Of a DNA stretch of 5,226 nucleotides, positions 1 through 4,999 are shown in pieces. The position numbers and the translations under genes were made by a program. This DNA comes from Chloroflexota bacterium. GTDB lineage: Bacteria; Chloroflexota; Dehalococcoidia; SM23-28-2; RBG-16-64-32. Below the pieces are notes generated by a model. That model saw only the letters and a list, made by a program, of their open reading frames with translations, had not been told where the DNA came from and did not search any database. How positions within the stretch are numbered: the first letter of the stretch is position 1; every line of letters starts with the position of its first letter. Location: contig JADFKG010000137.1 in NCBI GenBank assembly GCA_022565075.1, forward strand, positions 1-5,226, written 5' to 3'.

Positions 1-1614
1 GCCGAGATCGACGTGCTCGTGGCGAAGGTGCGGTACGGCGAGTCGATCGGGGCGACGCAGCTGCCTCACGACGACGCCGAGCAGCGCTGGCTGACCGAGG
101 AGCCGGGATCGCTCTACCTGCAGAACGCTCGGCACCCGCAGCTGACGGGCGACGTCGTGCCGGTGAGCGTGTGGCTGGGCGAGGGCGGACCGACGTCGCG
201 GGAGGCGTCGTCCGGCGATCCGTTTACGGTGCTGCTGATCACGGGGCCGAACACCGGCGGCAAGACGGTGGCGATCAAGACCGTCGGTCTGCTGGCGCTG
301 ATGGCGCAGGCGGGGATACCGGTGCCGGCGGAGAAGGACAGCCGCCTGCCCGTCTTCGACGCGGTGTTCGCGGACATCGGCGACGAGCAGTCGATCGAGC
401 AGTCGCTGTCGACGTTCAGCTCGCACATGGGCAACATCATCTCGATCCTGCGGGCGTCGACGCACCGCTCGCTGGTGCTGCTGGACGAGCTGGCGGCGGG
501 GACGGACCCGGTGGAGGGCTCGGCGCTGGCGCAGTCGATCCTGACGTACCTGCTGCGGATCGGCTGCCTGACGGTGGCCACCACGCACCACGGCGAGCTG
601 AAGGCGTTCGCGCACTCGACGGCGGGGATCAGCAACGCTTCGGTGGAGTTCGACGCGGAGTCGCTGGCGCCGACGTTCCGGCTGCACATCGGCCTGCCGG
701 GGCAGTCGAACGCGCTGGCGATCGCGGAGCGGCTGGGGATGCCGGCGGAGGTGCTGGCGGAGGCGCGCGAGGGGATCTCGCCGGACCGGCTGCAGATCGA
801 GTCGCTGATATCGGACCTGCACAAGCACCGCGATGAGGCGCAGACGGCGAGCGAGGAGCAGCGCAGCGCGGCGGGTGAGGCGCGCACGGCGCGGGCGCGG
901 GTGACGAAGGAGCTGAAGTCGCTGGAGGCGAACCGCAACCGGCTGATCGAGGAGACGCGGAAGGAGATGGAGGCGGAGCTGCAGAAGACGCGGGTGCGGC
1001 TGCTGGAGGCGCAGAAGGAGCTGGCGCAGGCGGAGCGGCTGAGCGTGTTCGAGCGGGCGAAGGTGGTGGAGACGGTGCAGAAGGAGGCGGAGGCGGTGGC
1101 GGAGGTCGTGAAGAAGGTGAAGAAGCGCGAGCGGCGGAGGACGAGCGGGCCGCTGCCGGAGATCGGGCCCGGCGACCGCATCTTCCTGCACGACGTGCCG
1201 ACGCCGGGCGAGGCGATCACGGCTCCGGACGCAGCGGGCGACCTGGAGGTGAAGCTGGGGTCGCTGCGGGCGCGGGTGAACGTGAAGCAGATCGAGTCGG
1301 TGGAGAAGGCGTCGGAGGAGCGGCCGGAGACGCGGGAGTACGAGCCTTCGTTCTTGCCTACGCCGATGGCGTCGCCGGAGCTGGACCTGCGGGGGCTGAG
1401 CGTGGACGAGGCGCTGATCTTGATCGACCAGCGGCTGGACGAGGCGGTGCGGTCGGGGGTGAAGGAGCTGCGGATCATCCACGGGAAGGGGACGGGGACG
1501 CTGCGGCGGGCGGTGCGGGAGATGCTGGCGAAGCACACGCTGGTGGAGAGCCACGCGGAGGCGGAACGGCGCGAGGGCGGCGACGGCGTGACGGTGGTGG
1601 AGCTGGCGGACTAG
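1..1614 (+). CDS. mutS2: MutS2 family ATPase with C-terminal Smr domain (5' truncated by window edge)
   Basis: The reading frame is open from base 1, so this is a 537-residue C-terminal piece; MutS2 proteins are usually near 780-800 residues, so about 250-270 N-terminal residues lie outside. Visible in order: end of the core domain with the ARHPQL motif; Walker A GPNTGGKT (fragment residues 82-89); the ATPase signature DIGDEQSIEQSLSTFSSH (125-142); Walker B LVLLDE ending at D162-E163; the switch motif ATTHHGELKA (about 193-202); a charged Glu/Lys/Arg/Ala coiled coil (about 268-380); a small beta-rich segment (about 388-432); and a Smr domain with LDLRG (461-465) and HGKGTG (494-499). All catalytic motifs look intact. 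Known family roles are binding collided ribosomes for rescue (Bacillus subtilis) and suppressing recombination (Helicobacter pylori); the Smr domain is a nuclease domain in several members. MutS2 lacks the MutS mismatch-recognition domain, so a classical mismatch repair role is unlikely. The protein is cytosolic. No terminator follows the stop codon. Confidence 0.96.
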   Translation, partial: AEIDVLVAKVRYGESIGATQLPHDDAEQRWLTEEPGSLYLQNARHPQLTGDVVPVSVWLGEGGPTSREASSGDPFTVLLITGPNTGGKTVAIKTVGLLALMAQAGIPVPAEKDSRLPVFDAVFADIGDEQSIEQSLSTFSSHMGNIISILRASTHRSLVLLDELAAGTDPVEGSALAQSILTYLLRIGCLTVATTHHGELKAFAHSTAGISNASVEFDAESLAPTFRLHIGLPGQSNALAIAERLGMPAEVLAEAREGISPDRLQIESLISDLHKHRDEAQTASEEQRSAAGEARTARARVTKELKSLEANRNRLIEETRKEMEAELQKTRVRLLEAQKELAQAERLSVFERAKVVETVQKEAEAVAEVVKKVKKRERRRTSGPLPEIGPGDRIFLHDVPTPGEAITAPDAAGDLEVKLGSLRARVNVKQIESVEKASEERPETREYEPSFLPTPMASPELDLRGLSVDEALILIDQRLDEAVRSGVKELRIIHGKGTGTLRRAVREMLAKHTLVESHAEAERREGGDGVTVVELAD

Positions 1615-1630
1615 GGGACGCACGCGGCGC

Positions 1631-1636
1631 TATAAT
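1631..1636 (+). promoter_or_regulatory. Perfect -10 box (TATAAT) downstream of mutS2
   Basis: TATAAT stands out in a GC-rich context 17 nt after the mutS2 stop. The -35 is poor: the best candidate is CGGACT at 1607-1612, with an 18-bp spacer. Transcription would begin around 1643, giving either a leader of about 110 nt for the GTG at 1752 or an almost leaderless message starting with the ATG at 1646. It is likely the promoter of the 1752-2123 gene and perhaps of the DinB-like gene. The call rests on motif and position only. Confidence 0.45.
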
Positions 1637-1665
1637 GCGGGCGTTATGAGGGTTGGACGATCGGC

Positions 1666-1752
1666 ATGGCATCTTGCGAAGAACTGGCCATGACCACAGT
1701 CGTGTGCATAGGCCTCTTTTGCCGTCTGGCTGATCGCAGGAAACTGAAATAG
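1666..1752 (+). other. Possible 28-residue leader ORF upstream of the unknown membrane protein
   Basis: An ATG at 1666 opens a 28-codon frame with a short hydrophobic, cysteine-containing middle (AMTTVVCIGLFC) and a basic end (RLADRRKLK). Its TAG stop (1750-1752) overlaps the GTG start of the next gene by one base, an arrangement that allows translational coupling. A second start lies in frame at 1690, and its ATGA overlaps the stop of another 15-codon frame (1646-1693) that begins 9 nt after the TATAAT box. No good ribosome binding site precedes 1666; the nearest AGGG is 13 nt away. Such overlaps are common by chance, so this is a candidate leader peptide or simply untranslated leader. Confidence 0.15.
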
Positions 1753-2123
1753 TGGAAGTCATCTTCATCGTCGCCGTAGTCATCGTCACGACAATCATCG
1801 TTGCGATTCCGTTTCGTGCTTACCTCGCGTGGAGTGACCATCATCACAACGGTGAACTGCGTGCCGTCACCACGCTGGACAGCGAAACCGTCCTCGACAA
1901 CATCGTTCGGGACTTTGTCAGCAATTTCTGGTCTTTGAAGGAGGATGGCGAAGACTGGGTCGTGCGGGTGCCTGACTTCTTTAGCGGCCAGCTAGTAGTG
2001 AGGACCACCGATCATGAGGAAGACACGGAGGTCCGACTGATTTGGGAGCGTACCTCCCTCCGCTCACGGCTGGAAGAGATCGTGGCCTGGCTTGAAGATG
2101 ACGAACCAGGCGACATCGGATGA
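1752..2123 (+). CDS. Unrecognised small membrane-anchored protein, 123 residues
   Basis: I do not recognise this family. The protein starts with an uninterrupted hydrophobic stretch (about residues 3-20, IFIVAVVIVTTIIVAIPF), followed by RAYLAW and a His/Asp cluster. This fits a single N-terminal membrane anchor; no cleavage site or lipobox is evident. The remaining 100 residues are soluble and acidic, and by eye read as helix (about 45-60, VLDNIVRDFVSNFW), beta strands (about 69-95, WVVRVPDFFSGQLVVRTT then TEVRLIWE) and a final helix (RSRLEEIVAWLED). The start is GTG with AGGAAA 8 nt upstream (1738-1743). Codon choice differs from the neighbours: GTC, ATC, CTC and GCC are frequent, where the flanking genes prefer GTG, CTG and GCG, and the gene is lower in GC. 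That suggests a different origin or weak expression. The reading frame and hydrophobic N-terminus support a real gene; function unknown. Confidence 0.6.
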   Translation: MEVIFIVAVVIVTTIIVAIPFRAYLAWSDHHHNGELRAVTTLDSETVLDNIVRDFVSNFWSLKEDGEDWVVRVPDFFSGQLVVRTTDHEEDTEVRLIWERTSLRSRLEEIVAWLEDDEPGDIG

Positions 2124-2214
2124 GGCAGCGGGCAGGCACGATGGAACGGGAGACGACGTGACGAGCAGGCAGACTCTTGCGCTGTTGGAGAAACTGAAGG
2201 CGAGTGATGACTGA
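2098..2214 (+). CDS. Possible small ORF, 38 residues, bridging the unknown protein and the DinB-like gene
   Basis: An ATG at 2098 opens a frame that overlaps the last 26 bases of the upstream gene in another frame and runs through the whole intergenic gap to a TGA at 2212-2214, overlapping the start of the DinB-like gene. The predicted peptide is hydrophilic (MTNQATSDEAAG at the start) and ends in a plausible amphipathic helix (SRQTLALLEKLKASDD). Third codon positions are G or C in about two thirds of codons, weaker than in the strong genes here. No clear ribosome binding site precedes the ATG. It could be a genuine microprotein, a coupling ORF that delivers ribosomes to the DinB-like start, or a chance frame. 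Confidence 0.22.
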   Translation: MTNQATSDEAAGRHDGTGDDVTSRQTLALLEKLKASDD

Positions 2215-2677
2215 CCCCATCACGCCCTCCGCCAGGTACGTGCTGAAGGAGTCGCTGGGGGAGTTGCGGGCGGCGGTGGAGGGGGTGCCGGCGGAGGCGC
2301 TGAACTGGCGGCCGGCGGGCGAGGAGACGAACTCGATCGCGGTGCTGGCGACGCACGTGCTGCACAGCACTCGGTCGTGGCTGGCGATCGCGGTCGGGGC
2401 GCCGTCCCCGGAGCGGGACCGGCCGTCGGAGTTCCTGGCGACGGAGGACGACCCGCTGGCGCTGCTGCGGTTCGTGGACGAGATGTCGGCGCAGTGCACG
2501 GTGCTGCTGCGGGACGCGGAAGACGTCGACTGGTCGGCGACGCGGAAGACTCACGCGCGCCCGGGCGACTCGCCGCAGGAGGTGCCGGCGGCGTACGCGA
2601 TCCTGCACGCGCTGGAGCACCTGGGGCAGCATGTGGCGCACTGTTCGCTGACGCGGCAGCTGTGGGAGGGGCGGTAG
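2207..2677 (+). CDS. DinB/YfiT-like (DinB_2) putative metal-dependent protein
   Basis: This 156-residue protein matches the DinB/YfiT-like four-helix-bundle superfamily in length and pattern. It has LNWRPAGEETNSI (about 32-44), then the first-helix LATHVLH with candidate metal ligand H50, a W in the same helix (RSW), and the C-terminal HALEHLGQHVAH with candidate ligands H138 and H142. The three-histidine site normally binds a divalent metal. Family members include thiol-dependent S-transferases (bacillithiol, mycothiol) and many uncharacterised stress or detoxification proteins; the substrate here cannot be read from sequence. The protein is cytosolic, with no signal peptide. Two adjacent starts exist, GTG at 2204 and ATG at 2207; ATG is preferred because AAGG at 2197-2200 then sits 6 nt upstream. 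GC content and codon use return to the pattern of the flanking genes. The stop codon runs directly into a heptanucleotide repeat. The name reflects fold similarity; it is unrelated to DNA polymerase IV (also called DinB). Confidence 0.85.
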   Translation: MTDPITPSARYVLKESLGELRAAVEGVPAEALNWRPAGEETNSIAVLATHVLHSTRSWLAIAVGAPSPERDRPSEFLATEDDPLALLRFVDEMSAQCTVLLRDAEDVDWSATRKTHARPGDSPQEVPAAYAILHALEHLGQHVAHCSLTRQLWEGR

Positions 2678-2710
2678 GTGCGAGGTGCGAGGTGCGAGGT
2701 GCGAGGTGCG
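2676..2710 (+). repeat. Tandem heptanucleotide array, five perfect AGGTGCG units
   Basis: AGGTGCG is repeated five times without error, starting inside the TAG stop of the DinB-like gene. The same 7-bp register continues with degenerate units AGTGAAA, GGCCACT, GACACCT, AACACCT, AATAGCT and GTAACCT up to 2752. Heptanucleotide short tandem repeats between genes are known in several bacterial groups, for example the STRR sequences of cyanobacteria. Copy number at such sites can vary by slippage. Confidence 0.9.
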
Positions 2711-2738
2711 AGTGAAAGGCCACTGACACCTAACACCT
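2697..2738. repeat. Inverted heptads forming an imperfect hairpin
   Basis: Two AGGTG segments (2697-2701 and 2704-2708) pair with two CACCT segments (2734-2738 and 2727-2731). An inner AGTG (2711-2714) pairs with CACT (2721-2724) around a 6-nt loop, AAAGGC. The 5-bp helices are separated by 2x2 internal mismatches, exactly one heptad apart. It could slow or end transcription from the DinB-like gene, but no T-run follows, so it is not a typical intrinsic terminator. Confidence 0.5.
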
Positions 2739-2752
2739 AATAGCTGTAACCT
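2723..2752 (+). promoter_or_regulatory. Candidate promoter for the F420 operon, probably leaderless
   Basis: CTGACA (2723-2728, 5 of 6 to the -35 consensus) is followed after 18 bp by TAACCT (2747-2752, a TAnnnT -10). The GTG start of cofD lies 7 nt after the -10, the distance expected for a transcript beginning at the start codon itself. The 18 nt before that GTG contain no Shine-Dalgarno sequence, which agrees with a leaderless start. The -35 lies in the 3' arm of the heptad hairpin. Confidence 0.4.
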
Positions 2753-2758
2753 CGCCCT

Positions 2759-3688
2759 GTGATCACGGTTATCGCGGGTGGCGTTGGGGCGGCTCGTTTT
2801 CTGCAGGGGTTGCTGGCGGTGCAGAGCCCGTCGCAGGTGACGATCGTCTCCAACGTTGGGGACGACGCGGAGTTCTTCGGGCTGCACGTGTCGCCGGACA
2901 TCGACTCGGTGCTGTACCACCTGTCGGGGCTGGCGGACGAGGAGCGGGGGTTTGGCATCACGGGCGACACGTACGCGGTGCTGGAGGCGCTGCCGCGGTA
3001 CGGCTACGACACGTGGTTCAAGCTGGGCGACCGCGACCTGGCGACGTGCCTCGCGCGGACGCACCTGCTGCGGCGGGGCAAGACGCTGACGGAGGCGACG
3101 GCCGAGCTGGCGGACGCGCTGATGGTGCCGGTGACGATCCTGCCGGTGACGAACGACCGGCTGCGGACGATGATCCGCACGGACGACGAGGTGCTGGAGT
3201 TCCAGGAGTATTTCGTGAAGCGGCGGACGGAGGGTCACGCGCGCGAGATCATCCTCGAAGGCGTCGATAAGGCCGCGCCGTCGCCGGGCGTGATCGAGGC
3301 GATCCGTGAGGCGGACGGGGTGATCATCTCGCCGTCGAACCCGCTGGTGAGCATCGCGCCGGCGCTGGCGGTGGCGGGCGTGCGCGAGGCGCTGCGGGAG
3401 ACGGAGGCGCGGGTGGCGGCGGTGAGCCCGATCGTCGGCGGGCGGGCGCTGAAGGGGCCGGCGGACCGGATGCTGCGGGACCAGGGGATGGAAGCGTCGG
3501 CGGTGAGCATCGCCAGGCTGTACGAGGATTTTCTTGACGTGCTGGTGATCGACGAGACCGACGAGGCGCTGGCTCCGAAGATCGAGGCGCTGGGGGTGGA
3601 CGTTGTGGTGACGGACACGATAATGAAGTCGATGGCGAAGAAGAGCGCGCTCGCTCGTACGGTGCTGGCGGCGCTGGGCGCCAAGTGA
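2759..3688 (+). CDS. cofD: CofD/FbiA: 2-phospho-L-lactate (or enolpyruvyl) transferase, F420 biosynthesis
   Basis: The enzyme transfers the phospholactyl or phosphoenolpyruvyl group from its GDP-activated form (LPPG or EPPG) to the deazaflavin FO, giving F420-0 or dehydro-F420-0 plus GMP. At 309 residues it is the usual family length. Family features in order: glycine-rich nucleotide loop AGGVGAARFLQGL (6-18); NVGDDAEFFGLHVSPDIDSV (32-51), holding the conserved Asp residues and the SPDIDSVLY segment; GITGDTY (66-72); WFKLGDRDLATCLARTHLL (86-104); EFQEYFVKRR (147-156); SPSNPLVSI (191-199); and VSPIVGGRALKGPADRML (222-239). The match is strong along the full length. Start: in-frame TAG (2741) and TAA (2747) stops sit just upstream, and GTG 2759 is the first possible start, so it is fixed; no ribosome binding site precedes it. 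The enzyme is cytosolic. It overlaps cofC by 4 bp, so the two are co-transcribed and probably translationally coupled. The choice of substrate cannot be decided from this gene alone. Confidence 0.95.
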   Translation: MITVIAGGVGAARFLQGLLAVQSPSQVTIVSNVGDDAEFFGLHVSPDIDSVLYHLSGLADEERGFGITGDTYAVLEALPRYGYDTWFKLGDRDLATCLARTHLLRRGKTLTEATAELADALMVPVTILPVTNDRLRTMIRTDDEVLEFQEYFVKRRTEGHAREIILEGVDKAAPSPGVIEAIREADGVIISPSNPLVSIAPALAVAGVREALRETEARVAAVSPIVGGRALKGPADRMLRDQGMEASAVSIARLYEDFLDVLVIDETDEALAPKIEALGVDVVVTDTIMKSMAKKSALARTVLAALGAK

Positions 3689-4329
3689 TTCGGGCGCTGG
3701 TGCCGGCGAAGGCGCTGGGCGAGGCGAAGGGCCGCTTGTCCTCGCTGCTGTCGGAGGTCGAGCGGCGGAAGCTGGCGCTGGCGATGCTGGAAGACGTGGT
3801 GCGGGCGCTGAAGGCCGTGCCGGCGATCGAGAGCGTGTCGGTCGTCAGCCCGGACAGTGACGTGCTGGGCCTGGCCGCCCAGCTGGACGCTAGCCCCGTC
3901 GCCGAGTCGGCGAACGTGCGCGGCCTCAACCAGGCGCTGGTGCGGGCGCTGAGTTCGATGTCGCCGCAGCCTGAGGCGCTGCTGATCGTGCTGGGCGACG
4001 TTCCGGAGGCGACGCCGGGCGACATTGAGACGCTGCTGGCGGCGCTGCCGGAGCGGGGAATCGCGCTCTGCCCGTCCGCGGACAGGGGCACGAGCGCGCT
4101 GGCGTTGCGGCCGCCGGACGTGATCACGTTCCGGTTCGGGGAGAGGTCGTCCGTGCGTCACCGGCGCGAGGCGATAGCGATCGGAGTGGCGTCGAAAGTA
4201 GTGCAGATAGAGTCGCTTTCGCACGATGTGGACTCGCCGGAGGACCTGCGCGGGCTGCTGGCGAGGCCGGGGGAGACGGCGACGCACCGGCTGCTGGCGG
4301 AGCTGGGCGTCGCGGAGCGGCTGGAGTAG
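3685..4329 (+). CDS. cofC: CofC/FbiD: 2-phospholactate or phosphoenolpyruvate guanylyltransferase
   Basis: This 214-residue nucleotidyltransferase couples GTP with 2-phospho-L-lactate (CofC) or phosphoenolpyruvate (FbiD) to make the unstable donor used at once by CofD. Signature pieces: N-terminal VPAKALGEAKGRL (6-18), the GTP-binding P-A-K...A-K-x-R-L pattern; NVRGLNQAL (77-85); VLGDVPEATPGDI (102-114), with the metal-binding Asp; ADRGTSALALRPPD (132-145), matching the family's D..GTNAL..PP region; FRFGERSSVRHRREA (149-163); and HDVDSPEDL (180-188). Start: GTG at 3685 inside the cofD stop (GTGA overlap); no separate ribosome binding site, as expected for coupling. The deviation GTSAL from the more usual GTNAL may be neutral. 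The FbiB-like reductase directly downstream favours the phosphoenolpyruvate (FbiD-type) reaction, but that is inference from context. Confidence 0.92.
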   Translation: MIRALVPAKALGEAKGRLSSLLSEVERRKLALAMLEDVVRALKAVPAIESVSVVSPDSDVLGLAAQLDASPVAESANVRGLNQALVRALSSMSPQPEALLIVLGDVPEATPGDIETLLAALPERGIALCPSADRGTSALALRPPDVITFRFGERSSVRHRREAIAIGVASKVVQIESLSHDVDSPEDLRGLLARPGETATHRLLAELGVAERLE

Positions 4330-4331
4330 CG

Positions 4332-4952
4332 ATGGAGGGCGGATACCACCCCGTGGCGGACGTCATTTCGCAGAGACGATCGGTGCGGCGGTTCGGGCCG
4401 GAGCCGGTGGCGCGCAGCCTCGTGCGTGAGCTGGTGGCGCTGGCCTGCCGGGCGCCGGCGCCGCATAAGTCGCGGCCGTGGCGGTTTGCCTACGTGGCGA
4501 CGGACGGGGCGAAGGGGCGGCTGGCGGAGGCGATGGCGGGGGCCTGGCTGGCGGACCTGGAGGCGGTGGAGACGTCCGTGCACGATATTCAGCGGCTGCT
4601 GGGGCGTTCGAAGGAGCAGATCATGGGCGCGCCGGCTCTCCTGGTGGCGTGTCTCGAACTTACGGAGGCGAAGGAGCAGGCGGATGAGGGGCGGCGATCG
4701 GCCGAGCGCGATATGTTCGTGCAGAGCCTGGGCGCGGCGCTGCAGAACATACTCCTGGCGGCGGTGGAGCGCGGCCTCGTCGGTTATCTCAAGGGCGCGC
4801 CGCTCTTCTGCGCCCCGGCGGTGCGCGAGGCGCTGGAACTGCCGGACGGCTGGGAGCCGGCGTTCCTGGTGCTCCTCGGTCACCCCGAGGAAGGGTTCGA
4901 GCCGCCGCCGCGGGCGGAGGTCGAAGTGGGCGACGTGATGGTCGAGCGCTGA
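4332..4952 (+). CDS. Stand-alone FbiB C-terminal-like FMN reductase, candidate dehydro-F420-0 reductase
   Basis: This 206-residue nitroreductase-fold flavoprotein resembles the C-terminal domain of actinobacterial FbiB rather than general nitroreductases. Matching features: RRSVRRF (15-21, FMN phosphate contacts); ACRAPAPHKSRPWRF (38-52), where FbiB has APAPHH-type sequence; RRSAERDMF (121-129), a hallmark stretch; LGAALQNILLAAVERGL (133-149); and FCAPAVREALELPDGWEP (159-176). In FbiB this domain uses reduced FMN to convert dehydro-F420-0 to F420-0, while the N-terminal domain adds glutamates. The ligase domain is absent: the protein starts right at the reductase fold, 2 nt after the cofC stop, with GGAG (4323-4326) 5 nt before the ATG, so it is not a truncated FbiB. 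Its operon position supports the reductase role in the phosphoenolpyruvate route; the glutamate ligase must be encoded elsewhere. An unrelated nitroreductase activity cannot be excluded. Confidence 0.85.
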   Translation: MEGGYHPVADVISQRRSVRRFGPEPVARSLVRELVALACRAPAPHKSRPWRFAYVATDGAKGRLAEAMAGAWLADLEAVETSVHDIQRLLGRSKEQIMGAPALLVACLELTEAKEQADEGRRSAERDMFVQSLGAALQNILLAAVERGLVGYLKGAPLFCAPAVREALELPDGWEPAFLVLLGHPEEGFEPPPRAEVEVGDVMVER

Positions 4953-4962
4953 CGGTTCGCCG

Positions 4963-4971
4963 TGCTAGGCT
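4963..4971 (+). promoter_or_regulatory. Candidate extended -10 (TGCTAGGCT) before the second nitroreductase
   Basis: TG-n-TAGGCT lies 11 nt after the upstream stop codon. It would start transcription near 4978, leaving a leader of about 22 nt with a strong ribosome binding site. No recognisable -35 lies 16-18 bp upstream. A direct repeat GCTGACG (4948-4954 and 4969-4975) flanks and partly overlaps the box. Read-through from the F420 operon is equally possible. Confidence 0.25.
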
Positions 4972-4988
4972 GACGCTGTTCAACGAGA

Positions 4989-4995
4989 GGGAGGA
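4989..4995 (+). promoter_or_regulatory. Strong Shine-Dalgarno (GGGAGGA)
   Basis: This purine-rich stretch contains GGAGG and ends 4 nt before the ATG at 5000. It is the clearest ribosome binding site in the window, in contrast to the SD-less starts of cofD and cofC. It fixes the start of the last gene. Confidence 0.7.
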
Positions 4996-4999
4996 AGAG

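Noticed and set aside
13..15. GTG at 13 as the start of mutS2
   Set aside because: The frame is open to base 1 and the protein lacks its N-terminal third at this point, so the gene starts before the window.
114..1538. Long open frame on the minus strand opposite mutS2 (474 residues)
   Set aside because: It is Ser/Arg/Ala-rich with no family pattern, and arises because the sense gene is GC-rich with few T's, removing stop codons from the complement. The sense strand encodes a clear MutS2.
1644..1847. Minus-strand Asp-rich frame (67 residues) opposite the unknown membrane protein
   Set aside because: The Asp run is the complement of GTC/ATC codons of the hydrophobic helix; no ribosome binding site or family match.
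1615..2206. Mobile element or genomic island
   Set aside because: Only composition is unusual; no transposase, integrase, terminal inverted repeats or flanking direct repeats are visible.
2676..2710. CRISPR-like repeat array
   Set aside because: Units are 7 bp, contiguous and without spacers; it is a simple tandem repeat.
2697..2738. Intrinsic (Rho-independent) terminator
   Set aside because: The stem is interrupted by 2x2 mismatches and is followed by AATAGCTGTAACC rather than a T-run.
2012..3238. Minus-strand frame of 408 residues opposite the DinB-like gene and cofD
   Set aside because: It is Arg/Pro/His-rich low complexity, crosses two unrelated genes and the heptad array (giving repeats such as LAPRTSH), and is a complement artefact.
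3235..4287. Minus-strand frame of 350 residues opposite cofD/cofC
   Set aside because: Arg/Gln/Leu-rich shadow of two strongly recognised genes; no coding signature of its own.
4426..4938. Plus-strand frame rich in Arg/Trp/Ser within the FbiB-C-like gene
   Set aside because: Out-of-frame reading of GCG/CGG-rich codons; the overlapping frame matches a known family along its whole length.
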